Shown here one piece after another: positions 15,667 through 25,049 of a DNA stretch of 49,790 nt. The notes beneath the pieces were generated by a model. The model did no database searches and was not told the origin of the DNA. It worked only from the letters and a program-made list of their open reading frames with translations. The first letter of the stretch is position 1. Each line of letters starts with the position of its first letter. Source of the stretch: Pyxidicoccus fallax. Lineage in GTDB: Bacteria > Myxococcota > Myxococcia > Myxococcales > Myxococcaceae. The translations under genes and the position numbers were made by a program. The DNA lies in contig NZ_JABBJJ010000050.1 in assembly GCF_012933655.1 (NCBI RefSeq), positions 1 through 49,790 of the forward strand, in the 5' to 3' direction.

Positions 15667-17004
15667 TCAGCCCAGGGTGAAGGTCACCCGGATGCCGCCG
15701 AGGAGGTACTCCTCCCCATCCGCCACGAGACGGCGGGTGATGCGCGCGTCGTCGAACCAGGTGCCATTCGAGGAGTTGAGGTCCTCGATGAAGTACTCCG
15801 CGCCTTCGCGCACCACGGCCGCGTGCTCGCGGGAGACGCGCGCGGACTTCACCATGAGGTCGCAGCTCGGACCCCGGCCGATGATGAACCGCTCCTTCGC
15901 GATGAGCACCGGCTCACCTTCATCGAGCTGGATGTGCAGCGACAGTGCCGGCTCGGCCGGGACGATGATGGTGGTCTCCGGGCGGCCGCCTGACTTCGGC
16001 GGACCGGGCTCCTTCTCGGCCCGGGTGGGCTCGGCGTCGCTCGCGTCCTCGGGCTCCTCCTCGGAGCCGCGCCCCGAGCCCTTCGCGTCGTCCTCCGCGC
16101 CCGTGGCCATGACGCCGTGCTCGCCCGTGGGCGCCTCGTCTTCTTCCTCGGAGTCCTCTCCCGCGGCCAGGGCCGAGTCGCCCGCCGCTTCAGCGTCGTC
16201 CGAATCCGCTTCGGCGTCGTCGGCTTCGTCCTCGTCACCCTCTGCCTCGGCGTCGTCCGAATCCGCCTCGGCGTCGTCGGCCTCGTCCTCGTCGCCCTCC
16301 TCGTCCTCGTCGCCCTCCGCCTCGGCGTCGTCCGAAGCCTCATCGGCGTCGTCAGCCTCGTCCTCGGCTTCGTCGGCGTCGGAGTCCTCCTCGTCGAGCG
16401 GGCGGTCCTCCAGCGGCTGGACCTGGCGGTCCACATCCTCGACCAGCTCCCGGATGCGGGCCGCGACGGCCGGGCGCAGGGCTTCCGTATCGGGCGCGGC
16501 GGCCGTTTCGGGCTCCGAGGCGGCCGGTGCGCTCTCGGCGGGAGCGGCCTTCGTCTCCTTCCGCGCCTCTTCCGTCACGGCGGGATGTGAATCCAGGGGC
16601 ACCACGGTGCTGCCGCCGCCGCTCACGTCATTCTGGGCGCCCTGCCCCTCCGTCCCGCCAGCGGGCCGCGGCTCCAGGGGCACCACCGTGCTGTCGCCGC
16701 CGCGCCCCTTCTCCGCCTCCCCGGCGCCGGGCCGCGGCTCCAGGGGCACCACCGTGTTGTCGTTGTCCCGCACGAGGTCGAGGACCCGCTCCCCTCCCTC
16801 CCCCGGCCGGGACTCGGGAGCGCGTGGCGCCGGGGTGCCCAGCAGGCTCACCTGCGTGGGCGTGATGAACCCGAACTGCCGCGCGAGCGCGAAGATGGCC
16901 TGGTTGACCAGCACGTCGCGGTCCACGCCCATCTCGCGGCTCATCGTCTCCAGCGCGGTCCAGAGCGGGTCCGAAATACTGACTGTGCGAAGGGTCCGGT
17001 TCAT
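15667..17004 (-). CDS. Ribbon-helix-helix/FHA protein with acidic linker and TVVPL repeats
   Basis: 445 residues in four parts. (1) Residues 1-47 look like a ribbon-helix-helix DNA-binding or dimerisation unit. (2) A linker (50-150) carries three copies of a TVVPL motif (at about 84, 106 and 133), the first two as TVVPLEPRP. (3) Residues about 196-330 are a low-complexity Asp/Glu/Ala tract with an internal 19-residue tandem repeat. (4) The C-terminal FHA domain (about 350-445) has GRG, SREHA and NSSNGTW, so phosphothreonine binding should be intact. The ATG is 3 nt from the stop of the thioredoxin-MORN gene, with GGGGGAG inside that gene's end. Cytosolic. Likely a phospho-dependent adaptor for a nearby Ser/Thr kinase, by inference. 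Confidence 0.85.
   Translation of the reverse strand: MNRTLRTVSISDPLWTALETMSREMGVDRDVLVNQAIFALARQFGFITPTQVSLLGTPAPRAPESRPGEGGERVLDLVRDNDNTVVPLEPRPGAGEAEKGRGGDSTVVPLEPRPAGGTEGQGAQNDVSGGGSTVVPLDSHPAVTEEARKETKAAPAESAPAASEPETAAAPDTEALRPAVAARIRELVEDVDRQVQPLEDRPLDEEDSDADEAEDEADDADEASDDAEAEGDEDEEGDEDEADDAEADSDDAEAEGDEDEADDAEADSDDAEAAGDSALAAGEDSEEEDEAPTGEHGVMATGAEDDAKGSGRGSEEEPEDASDAEPTRAEKEPGPPKSGGRPETTIIVPAEPALSLHIQLDEGEPVLIAKERFIIGRGPSCDLMVKSARVSREHAAVVREGAEYFIEDLNSSNGTWFDDARITRRLVADGEEYLLGGIRVTFTLG
16183..16296 (-). repeat. Two tandem 57-bp copies encoding the acidic tract
   Basis: Residues 237-255 and 256-274 of the FHA protein are the same 19-residue unit (beginning GDEDEADD), differing only in the last residue. 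The units are arranged head to tail and flanked by more degenerate acidic repeats, so copy number may vary between strains. Confidence 0.75.
16663..16756 (-). repeat. 28-bp direct repeat encoding the TVVPLEPRP motif
   Basis: An identical 28-bp block occurs at 16663-16690 and 16729-16756, 66 bp apart (22 codons), with a diverged third copy near 16595. It encodes TVVPLEPRP. Third-position identity suggests recent duplication. Confidence 0.7.
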
Positions 17005-17007
17005 GGC

Positions 17008-19314
17008 TCAGCTCCCCCTCAGGTTGTCCTGCCAGGGCGACACGTTGGAGGCATTGATCAGCCAGAGGAACATCGCCTGCATCTCGGCGTACTGCCGCTC
17101 GGCGATGCCCACGAGGTTCGTGTGGAGTTCGTCAATCTCCACACCCTCGAACTGGAAGCCCGGGGACTTCGACATCCGCGCGCCCTGCCCGCCCGTCACC
17201 CGGCGGTCCCTGCACCGCCAGAGCCGCTGGCTGGCCATGCCCGCCGCATGCCCGAAGTTCTCCGGCGGCGACACCTTCCGAGGCATGGCCACGCGGCTCT
17301 CTCCACACGCCCACAGCAGCCACGTGAGCGCGTTCCAGTCGGCGCGGGCCGCGCGAACGAGGTCCGGCAGGCCCATCTGCTCGATGGGCAGCGTCTCGTC
17401 GATGGAGACCGTCTCGTCTTCCGCTTCCAGCTCCTCCACCGCCAGGTCCACGGGGCCGCCGGGCATCAGCTCGGACACGTCCGGAGGCATCCAAGGCGGG
17501 ACGGCTCCGGGCTTGAAGCGCGTCAGCAGCGCCGAGCGCAGCCCGTGCAGCCGCGTGGCGTACTTCTGGATGACGCGCTGGATGGCCTCCAGGTCCTGGC
17601 CCGGCGCCTCGGGAAGGCCGTCGTAGGTGGAGTGCGGCGTCTCCCGCGCCGGCCAGAAGTCGAACCGGGGGAACAGGCTCCGCGTGTACGTCCGGAGGAA
17701 CGCGGCGGTACCGGACTCCACCGGGGCCAGCGTGTCGGCGTCCTTCAGGGCCTGCGAGTCCAGCCCCAGGTTCAGCAGGATGAGCCCCCGGGTGAACAGG
17801 TACGGCGTGCGCTCCGGCGCGAGCAGCAGCGCGGCGTTGATGAAGTCGAGCGCGGCCCGGGGACGCTCGGACTGGTCGAGCAGCACCGCATACCCCCGCA
17901 GCAACATCGCGGCGTCGCCGCCACGCAGCAGGCAGTCCACCATGGGGGCCCAGCTCTGTCCCGCCTCCTCCACGACCGCTTCGGCGGTCTCCCTCGCGCT
18001 CTCCGGAAGGCGAGGCAGCGTCACCCGGGACAGCAGCTCCACCAGCAGTTCCATCCGCTGGTCGCACGCCGCCGCGCGCGCCAGGGCCAGGAGTGCCTCG
18101 CGATGCCGCTTCCCCGCGAGACACGCGTTGGCATGCTCGCGCCACGCGAGCGCCGTCCGCGGCTGATTCGAGAAGACGGGTGAGCGCATCAGCTCCGCTT
18201 CGCCCTGCGCGATACCCAGGTCTCGTGTCAGCACCACCTGGCCGTCCTTGTCGAGCAGCGACCAGATGCCGCACACCAGGTCCGCCTCGGACTGTCCCTC
18301 GTCGAACGCGACGCGCGGATCCGCGTACTCGCCCTCCGCGGACGAGCGGTAGCGGCCGGAGCGCTGGCCGTGGGCGTACTCGGACTCCCAGACGAGCTCT
18401 CCCGTGGGCGTCCAGAACTGGCAGAGCCCGTGCCGCTCGCCTTCGGCGTCCAGCCGGACAAGGGCCCACTGGCCCAGGTCCTCGCGGAACTCGGCCTCCG
18501 CCGGGATGCTGGCGGGACGCTCGGGGTACGGCTCGCCGGTGCCCGGCACCACGCGCTGGCCCTGGGCGTCGAAGTGCCGCACCTGAATCACCCGCCCATG
18601 GTCGTAGACCATGACCGTCTTGCGGACCGTCTCCGAGACGCCGTTCTCGTGCATCCGCTCGGTCGTGACGCCGTCGGTGGCGTACCAGGTGCGGGCACCG
18701 TGCAGCGCGCCGTCCACGAACTGGCCGTCCTGGGACACCTCGCCATTCTCATGGAAGCGCTTGAAGGCGCCATGCGGCTTGCCGTGTTGCAGGATGCACT
18801 CGTTGCAGAGGGTGCCGTCCGCGCGCCAGAACCTCCACGGGCCGTGCTTCTCTCCGCCGTCATCCAGCGCGCCGTGGGCCCACTCCTGGTCGCCCGCGTC
18901 CCACTCGGCTTCGGGGGGCACGCCCGGGGGGCGGATGCCTTGCTCCGTCAGCTTCTTGTTCTCCTCCGCCCGGCTCATGGCGGCGGGGTCGAGCGTCCTC
19001 AGTGAGCGCACCAACGCCTCCAGCCGGCCCCGTGGCAGCGCCCCGGCCGAGCGGTGCACGACGACGCCGTTCTTGAAGGCGATGAGCGTGGGAATCGACT
19101 GGATGTCGAACCGGCCCGCGATGTCGTGCTCCGCCTCGGTGTCCACCTTGCCGAAGAGCACGTCCGGGTTCCCGGCCGCGACGGCGTCGTAGATGGGGGC
19201 GAAGGCGCGGCAGGGTCCGCACCACTCGGCCCAGAAGTCCACCAGCACGACCCCAGGGTTGCCGGTGGTCTGCTCGAAGTTCTCCGCCGTCAGGTCGACG
19301 GTGTGCTCGCTCAA
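17008..19314 (-). CDS. Thioredoxin - MORN-like - TPR multidomain protein
   Basis: 768 residues from a TTG start at 19314 (AGAGGAG 6 nt upstream; no ATG nearby). Residues 1-110 are a complete thioredoxin with WCGPC at 31-35, cis-Pro segment SIPT and no signal peptide, so it is cytosolic. Residues about 140-370 carry imperfect MORN_2/YwqK-like strands (phrases such as HGPWRFWRADG, HGAFKRFHENG and HGARTWYATDG). The C-terminal half is helical with TPR-like pairs (about 390-560), then an uncharacterised tail. The full combination is unusual. The gene is tightly coupled to the FHA gene (3-nt gap). A redox-sensitive scaffold is a plausible guess, not shown. Confidence 0.8.
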   Translation of the reverse strand: MSEHTVDLTAENFEQTTGNPGVVLVDFWAEWCGPCRAFAPIYDAVAAGNPDVLFGKVDTEAEHDIAGRFDIQSIPTLIAFKNGVVVHRSAGALPRGRLEALVRSLRTLDPAAMSRAEENKKLTEQGIRPPGVPPEAEWDAGDQEWAHGALDDGGEKHGPWRFWRADGTLCNECILQHGKPHGAFKRFHENGEVSQDGQFVDGALHGARTWYATDGVTTERMHENGVSETVRKTVMVYDHGRVIQVRHFDAQGQRVVPGTGEPYPERPASIPAEAEFREDLGQWALVRLDAEGERHGLCQFWTPTGELVWESEYAHGQRSGRYRSSAEGEYADPRVAFDEGQSEADLVCGIWSLLDKDGQVVLTRDLGIAQGEAELMRSPVFSNQPRTALAWREHANACLAGKRHREALLALARAAACDQRMELLVELLSRVTLPRLPESARETAEAVVEEAGQSWAPMVDCLLRGGDAAMLLRGYAVLLDQSERPRAALDFINAALLLAPERTPYLFTRGLILLNLGLDSQALKDADTLAPVESGTAAFLRTYTRSLFPRFDFWPARETPHSTYDGLPEAPGQDLEAIQRVIQKYATRLHGLRSALLTRFKPGAVPPWMPPDVSELMPGGPVDLAVEELEAEDETVSIDETLPIEQMGLPDLVRAARADWNALTWLLWACGESRVAMPRKVSPPENFGHAAGMASQRLWRCRDRRVTGGQGARMSKSPGFQFEGVEIDELHTNLVGIAERQYAEMQAMFLWLINASNVSPWQDNLRGS

Positions 19315-19395
19315 GATGGCTCCTCTGACGTTGGAAGGGCCGCTTGTAGCGAAACCGCTTCGCGCAAGCCAGTTACAACGCCCGAGGGCCCGACG

Positions 19396-21900
19396 TCAGA
19401 AGCTGTAGCGAACACCCAGGCGGAACTGCCGCGGCGCCTGGAGCTGGATGGGCTTGCCGAAGTTCCCGTTCACGTCCGACGAGGCGAGGAAGCCCGAGCC
19501 ATCCTCGGGAGTCAGCTGTACGCGGCCCGGCAGGTCTGCTCGCGTGCCCCCTTCGACCGGGAAGACGTACCGGTCCGTGTACATCTCGTCCACCCGGGTC
19601 GCCGCCTGGAAGTTGAAGAGGTTGAACACGGCCACGGTGAGCGACAGCACCTGGCTCCCGGAGAGCCGGTAGTCGAGGCCGAGGTTGGAGTCGAGGGTGT
19701 GGACCCACGGCGTCCGGCCGGCCACGCCGCGCGGGAGGATGAACGTCGCGTCGCCGCCGTAGAGCGGGTGCCCGCCCAGGGCGTTGTACGGAGTCCCCGA
19801 GCCGCCGCGGTACGCCAGCCCGACGCTCGTGGACACCTTCGCCGAGAGGTGGAACTCCTTCGCGCCGAACAGCTTGATGGCGTGCGTGCGGTCCAGCGGG
19901 AGCAGGCCCTCGCTGTTGCGCATCAGCTCCGGGGAGTCGAAGTCGGGAAGGGTGTTGGGGCTGAGCATGCTGGTGTCCGGCCGGAGCAGGCCCGAGTAGT
20001 TCCCGCGCAGCCGCGACAGGGTGTAGCTCGCCTGGGCCAGCCAGCCGTCGGAGAAGGCATGGCTCAGATACACGGTGCCGGCGTCGTAGGTGCGCATGGG
20101 CTCGGGGAACCCCGAACCCATTCTTCCCCGGCCGGGGTTGCCCAGGAAGTACGTGAGACCGTCATCCTCGCTCATGTCCTCGACGGCCTGGTCGAGGTTC
20201 CGGTGCACGTACCAGGCGCCCAGGCGGGTGTCGCCCGCGAGCTCATGCTCGGCGCCCGCCATCAGCTCGGTGGAGGACTGCGGCAGGAGCCCACGCTCCA
20301 CGGACAGGGCACCCCGCGCGCCGACGGACTCCATCAGCTGGAGGGGAACCTGCTCCTGGTACCGGGCGAAGTGGGCGAAGGCCCGCGTGCGTCCGTCGCC
20401 CAGGACGTCGACCACGGCGCCGACGCGGGGAGAGAACTGACCGGACACGTCCACCTCCACCGGCATGTCCTCCCGGGACAGCGACTGCACGTCGTAGCGC
20501 AGGCCGAGGTTCACGGTCACCCGACTCGTGACGCTCCAGGAGTCCTGCACGAACGCGCCCACCAGCGTGCTCCGGGCCGTCTGGAGCATGGGCTCGGACA
20601 CGGGCGGGAAGGCTGCCAGCCTCTCCCACTCGGACTGGAGCAGCTCGACATCCCCTCCTGCCTTGAGCACGTGGCTGCCAGCACCGTCGAACCGCCAGGC
20701 GGCCGTCGCGTTCGCCTGATAGCGGTCCGTCGTGCCCTCCGCGGGGCGCGGCGTCGCGCCGAGGATGGCGCCGCGGACCTGGGAGGCCCCCCGTACGTCC
20801 GCGACGCCTGGCGCGTGGACCGCCCCGGACGTCATCGAGTCGAGGAGCTGCGTGGACCTGGCCTGCCGGAACCAACCGGCGTTGACCTCCACGCGCGCCC
20901 GCCGGTCCAGGAACTCGCCGGCGTAGGTCAGGCTGCCCGCGGTGGTCTCGAGCTCCATCTCCAGGGAACCCAGGATGCCCGTCTGGAACTGCCGGGCGCC
21001 GCCGGACAGGTCGCGGCCCTGTGAGATGGCCCAGGACCGGCTGCTCTCGGTGGACGGGATGCCGGAGAGCGAGAGCGACAGGTGGTGGTTCTCCGCCGGC
21101 CGGAAGGTCACCTTGGCCAGGTACTGGAGGCTGCGGTCATCGAGGAAGTAGCCACGCCCGGAGCCGGGGATCGGCTGGAGCTGCGCGTCGCCGACGGTGG
21201 AGATGGGCACCAGCTCGCGCACGTACGCGTAGCGGGTGAACGAGGGGACGAAGCCCGCGAAGAACCACAGCCGGTCCTTGACGATGGGGCCTCCGAGGGT
21301 GGCACCCAGGTCTCCGAGGTTCTTCAGCGAGGTGCGGGTCTGGATGACGGCGCTGTTCGGAATGGACCCGGGCTGGCCATCCAGCGCGCCGGGAGTCCAG
21401 TGGGCGAAGACGGAGCCGCGGAACTCGTTCGTCCCCGTGCGCGTCACCGCCTGGATGATTCCGCCCTGGGCGCGGCCGTACTCCGGGAGGTAGCCCCCGA
21501 GGATGACGTCCACCTCGTCCAGGAACTCGACACTCAGGGCGCTGGCGTTGACACCCAATGACAGGTTCCGGGTGGACAGGCCATCCACGCGGTAGGCGTT
21601 CTCGGCGGAGGTCGCGCCGTTGATGGAGACACCGTACATGTCCCGCTGGACGCCCGGAGCCAGCTCCGCCAGGTCCTCGAACGCGCGGTCCGCGCCGCCG
21701 CCGCTTCCAGGCCTGTTCACCGGAAGCCGGCGGAGGAGCGACGGGTCCACGCGCAGGCTCGCTCCCGTGGCGGCGACGGGCGCGGGAGTGCTCGCGGGCT
21801 CGGCGCTGGCCTCCGCGACCTTCTCTTCCGGCGTCGCGGTCTCCTCCGAGGCGTGCACCGCCATCGGCAGGGTCAACAGGATGGCCACGAAGCTCTTCAT
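19396..21900 (-). CDS. TonB-dependent outer-membrane receptor
   Basis: 834 residues from the ATG at 21900 (GGGAGGGAG upstream; the frame continues upstream without a ribosome site). A signal peptide (about 1-17) leads to an Ala/Pro/Glu-rich spacer and a plug domain with the wording NGATSAENAYRVDG, then about 600 residues of amphipathic beta-strands ending in an aromatic Phe (RYSF), as expected for barrel insertion. It resembles the Oar-like receptors common in myxobacteria but lacks their usual N-terminal carboxypeptidase-like domain. Ligand unknown. It lies between a Ser/Thr kinase and the thioredoxin/FHA pair. Confidence 0.88.
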   Translation of the reverse strand: MKSFVAILLTLPMAVHASEETATPEEKVAEASAEPASTPAPVAATGASLRVDPSLLRRLPVNRPGSGGGADRAFEDLAELAPGVQRDMYGVSINGATSAENAYRVDGLSTRNLSLGVNASALSVEFLDEVDVILGGYLPEYGRAQGGIIQAVTRTGTNEFRGSVFAHWTPGALDGQPGSIPNSAVIQTRTSLKNLGDLGATLGGPIVKDRLWFFAGFVPSFTRYAYVRELVPISTVGDAQLQPIPGSGRGYFLDDRSLQYLAKVTFRPAENHHLSLSLSGIPSTESSRSWAISQGRDLSGGARQFQTGILGSLEMELETTAGSLTYAGEFLDRRARVEVNAGWFRQARSTQLLDSMTSGAVHAPGVADVRGASQVRGAILGATPRPAEGTTDRYQANATAAWRFDGAGSHVLKAGGDVELLQSEWERLAAFPPVSEPMLQTARSTLVGAFVQDSWSVTSRVTVNLGLRYDVQSLSREDMPVEVDVSGQFSPRVGAVVDVLGDGRTRAFAHFARYQEQVPLQLMESVGARGALSVERGLLPQSSTELMAGAEHELAGDTRLGAWYVHRNLDQAVEDMSEDDGLTYFLGNPGRGRMGSGFPEPMRTYDAGTVYLSHAFSDGWLAQASYTLSRLRGNYSGLLRPDTSMLSPNTLPDFDSPELMRNSEGLLPLDRTHAIKLFGAKEFHLSAKVSTSVGLAYRGGSGTPYNALGGHPLYGGDATFILPRGVAGRTPWVHTLDSNLGLDYRLSGSQVLSLTVAVFNLFNFQAATRVDEMYTDRYVFPVEGGTRADLPGRVQLTPEDGSGFLASSDVNGNFGKPIQLQAPRQFRLGVRYSF

Positions 21901-21979
21901 CGACAGACTCCCTCCCTGGAGCGCGCCGGGAACATAGGCCAACCCCACCTCGCGTCCCAATGACATCCACCTCTGCGCA

Positions 21980-24937
21980 TCATGGGTGGGCGGCGAGCCA
22001 GGAGGCGACGCGGTCCCGGAGCTCGGCTCCGTCCACATGGCCCGAGAGGGAGGACTCCGCGCTCCGGACCAGCTCGCGCGCCCGGACACGTCCCTCCGTG
22101 CCCGTGGTCCACAGGGCCCGCGCGAGCGCCAGGCGCGTGGTGCCCAGCTCCACCGACGAGACGCGCGCGGCCACGCGGATGGCGAGCGCGCGCTCCAGCG
22201 CCCCCTGGGCCTCGCGTGAGTTCCCGAGAGCGAGCAGCGCCTCGCCCAGCCCCGTGAGCGCGGCGGCGAGGTCCGGGTGGTCCTGCTTGAGGGCGCGATC
22301 CTGGATGTCGAGCGCGCGGTAGAAGTAGCCGACGGCCTCCCGCGCGCGTCCCGCGTCCAGCAGCACCTCGCCCAGGGCCGTGCACGTCACGGCCACGTCC
22401 GGATGGTCCGCCCCGCGCGCCGACTCCGACACGGCGAGCGCGCGCCGCAGGTGCTCCAGCGCCTTCGCGTGGCTGCCCGCCTTCCAGTGCGCCATGCCCA
22501 AGGCCCCATGGGCGCGCGGCATGAACGGATGGTTGGGCGCGAGCGCCGCTTCGAGAATGCGCAGCCCCTCGTGCAGCAGCGGCAGCGCCTGGGCGTGCTG
22601 GCGCAGCTCGCTGTACGTGGTGCCCAGGTTGACGAGGGTGCTGCCCACGCGCGGATGGTGGGTGCCCAGCGTGGTGCGGAAGATGATGAGCGCGCGCTCA
22701 TATTCGGGCAGCGCCTCGGCGTGGCGGCCCTGCGCGGTGAGCGTGTTGGCCAGGCGCCGGAGCACCACCGCCACCTCCGGACTGTCCGGCCCCGTGGAGC
22801 GCTCCGCCGCGACGAGCGCCTCGCGCTGGGCGGCCTCGGCCTCGGCGGCCCTACCCTCGGAGGCGAAGGCCAGCCCCTGCGCGCTGTGGAGCTCCGACAG
22901 CAGCCGGCCTCCCGTGCGCAGGCGCGCGAGCAGCGCGCGGCCATGCTCGAAGACGTCATGTGCCTCGGCGGCGCGCGTCGCGTTGTAGCCCAGCATGCTG
23001 GTGAGCCCCACCAGCGCCTCGGCCCGCACGGTGTCGTCGTGCGCCTCCTCCGCGAGCCACGCGGCGCGCTTGATGAGACGCACCCCCACCTCCCAGTTCC
23101 CGAAGCCTTCCTCGAGCTGGGCCTGCAGCAGCAGCACCTCCGCCCTCGAGGGCAGGTAGCCCACCGCGTCGGCCTCGGCCACGAGCGGCCGCACCACCTC
23201 CAGGCCCGCCTTGTAGCGCCCAGCGGCCCACTGGGCGCGGGCCTGCGCGAGCGACTCGCGGAGGCGCGCGACCCGAGCGGCCTGCGCGGCATCGGCCGGC
23301 AGGGGCACGCGCGCGCCCAGCAGGTCCACGTTCGCGCACGTGGCCAGCTCCGGCAGGCCGCGCGCCGCCTGGACCGCGTTCTCCAGCAACTCCGCGTCCG
23401 CGGTGAGGAACACCTCGGTGAGCGCGTGCAGCTCTCCGCGCCGCTGCTCCAGGCACTCGGTGCGCAGGGCCAGCACCCGCTCGCTGGCCTCGCCGCGCAC
23501 GCGCGTCGTCTCGCAGGCCTCCGTGCGCTGCGCCACGAGCTCGGCCGCGTACCCGTCCAGCACCTGCTGGACACTCTCCCACGCCCGCGCCGCGTAGGGC
23601 GCGCCCGTGGCCTCGAAGGCGCGGGCGATGGCCTTCTTCCGGCTCGCGTCCCAGACGCCCTCCAGCCGCGCCTCCGCGCCCTGACAACGGGTGGCGCGCG
23701 CATGGGCCAGCTTCGCCATGCCGCCCACGCCCGCGAGCACCAGCGCCCCCGCGGCCACGGTGACGAGCAGCCGGCGCCGCCGCACCGCCGGGTCCTTGCG
23801 CAGCGCCTCCAGGAGCGACTCCATGGAGTCGAAGCGGTGCGCCGGGCTCGGGGAGAGGCCGCGCAGGACGACGGCGTGCACCCACGCGGGCACCTTCGCC
23901 TCGGGCGGCGGAGGCTTCACGCGGCCCTCGCTCGCGGCGAAGAAGAGCGTGGCGGTGCTGTTGCCCGCGAAGGCGCGCGTGCCGTAGAGGGCGTGGTAGA
24001 GGGTCGCGCAGAAGCCGAACTGGTCCGTGGCGGGCCCGGCCTCCTCGCCCCGGTACTGCTCCGGCGCCATGTAGCCGGGAGTGCCCAGCACCGTGCCCTG
24101 CCGTGTCACCGGCGTGTCCAGCGGCGCGGGCGCGGGCTCCTCGGCGGCGGCCTCCGGGTGGAAGGCGCGCGTCGCCGCCGCCTCGATGCCGCGGCCCACC
24201 ACGAGCCCGAAGTCGAGCACCACCACGCGCCCGTCCCGGCCGATGAGGATGTTGTCCGGCTTGAAGTCGCGGTGCACCAGCCCCGCGGCGTGCGCCGCCA
24301 TCAGCCCCCGTCCCGCCTCGGCCAGCGTCCGCACCACCGTGCGCCAGTCGCGCGGCTCCTCCTCGAGCCACGTGCGCAGGGTGCGTCCCTCCACCAGCTC
24401 CATGGCCACGAACACCCGGTCGCCGAACTCGCCCAGGTCGTAGACGGGCACCACGTTGGGATGGGAGAGGCGGGCCATCGCCTGCGCCTCGCGCAACAGC
24501 CGCAGGCGCGCCTCCTCCCGCGCCGCCTCGCTGCCCGAGGGCAGCAGCAGCTTCAGCGCCACCTTGCGGTTGAGCTGCGGGTCGAAGGCCGCGTACACCT
24601 CGCCCATGCCGCCCGCGCCGAGCCGCTCGAGGATGAGGTAGCGGCCCAGGGACGTTCCCCGCGGAAGCGCTCCCTCCTGTGAGACCGTGCGCACCGGAGC
24701 GTCGACGGTCCGCGTCGGAGCCTCCTCCCACCCCGGCTCCGGCGACGGCCCTCCCGCCACTGCATCGAGCCGCGCCCGGCAGGACTCGCACGTGGCGACA
24801 TGGGCTCCCGCGCGCGACGCCTCCGCCTCGGGCAACGCGTTCAACGCGAGGCGCCCCAGCGCCGACTCGTCGAGACACTCCACGGGAATCCAGTGCGCCA
24901 GCGCGGGGATGCGCTGGGGGCGCGGAACATGCCACAC
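21980..24937 (-). CDS. Zinc-finger / Ser-Thr protein kinase / TPR protein
   Basis: 985 residues from a GTG at 24937 (start uncertain, weak ribosome site). Order: an anti-sigma-like zinc-binding motif H46-x3-C50-x2-C53; a Hanks-type kinase (about 98-380) with GAGGMGEV, K129, HRDFKPDN (222-229), DFG (242-244) and APEQ; one membrane segment (about 389-408); then roughly 570 residues of TPR-type repeats of the 42-residue form (many A..L..ALAI.E...G and P..A..L..LG). Kinase motifs are complete, so it should be active, membrane-anchored with the kinase inside. It may relay signals for the run it sits in. The nearby FHA protein is a candidate reader of its phosphosites. Confidence 0.88.
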   Translation of the reverse strand: MWHVPRPQRIPALAHWIPVECLDESALGRLALNALPEAEASRAGAHVATCESCRARLDAVAGGPSPEPGWEEAPTRTVDAPVRTVSQEGALPRGTSLGRYLILERLGAGGMGEVYAAFDPQLNRKVALKLLLPSGSEAAREEARLRLLREAQAMARLSHPNVVPVYDLGEFGDRVFVAMELVEGRTLRTWLEEEPRDWRTVVRTLAEAGRGLMAAHAAGLVHRDFKPDNILIGRDGRVVVLDFGLVVGRGIEAAATRAFHPEAAAEEPAPAPLDTPVTRQGTVLGTPGYMAPEQYRGEEAGPATDQFGFCATLYHALYGTRAFAGNSTATLFFAASEGRVKPPPPEAKVPAWVHAVVLRGLSPSPAHRFDSMESLLEALRKDPAVRRRRLLVTVAAGALVLAGVGGMAKLAHARATRCQGAEARLEGVWDASRKKAIARAFEATGAPYAARAWESVQQVLDGYAAELVAQRTEACETTRVRGEASERVLALRTECLEQRRGELHALTEVFLTADAELLENAVQAARGLPELATCANVDLLGARVPLPADAAQAARVARLRESLAQARAQWAAGRYKAGLEVVRPLVAEADAVGYLPSRAEVLLLQAQLEEGFGNWEVGVRLIKRAAWLAEEAHDDTVRAEALVGLTSMLGYNATRAAEAHDVFEHGRALLARLRTGGRLLSELHSAQGLAFASEGRAAEAEAAQREALVAAERSTGPDSPEVAVVLRRLANTLTAQGRHAEALPEYERALIIFRTTLGTHHPRVGSTLVNLGTTYSELRQHAQALPLLHEGLRILEAALAPNHPFMPRAHGALGMAHWKAGSHAKALEHLRRALAVSESARGADHPDVAVTCTALGEVLLDAGRAREAVGYFYRALDIQDRALKQDHPDLAAALTGLGEALLALGNSREAQGALERALAIRVAARVSSVELGTTRLALARALWTTGTEGRVRARELVRSAESSLSGHVDGAELRDRVASWLAAHP

Positions 24938-25049
24938 CGCCAGCCATTCCCGGGAGGGGGCGTCCGGGCTGACTCATGGGGGCCGCGCTTGCTTCGCGTC
25001 GGGTGGTACCCGTACCGGCAGTAGCGGCCCCTGGCACGTGGCCCGCGGC

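Noticed and set aside
16140-16400. CRISPR-like regular repeats
   Set aside because: They are in-frame acidic codon repeats inside the FHA gene with no unique spacers.
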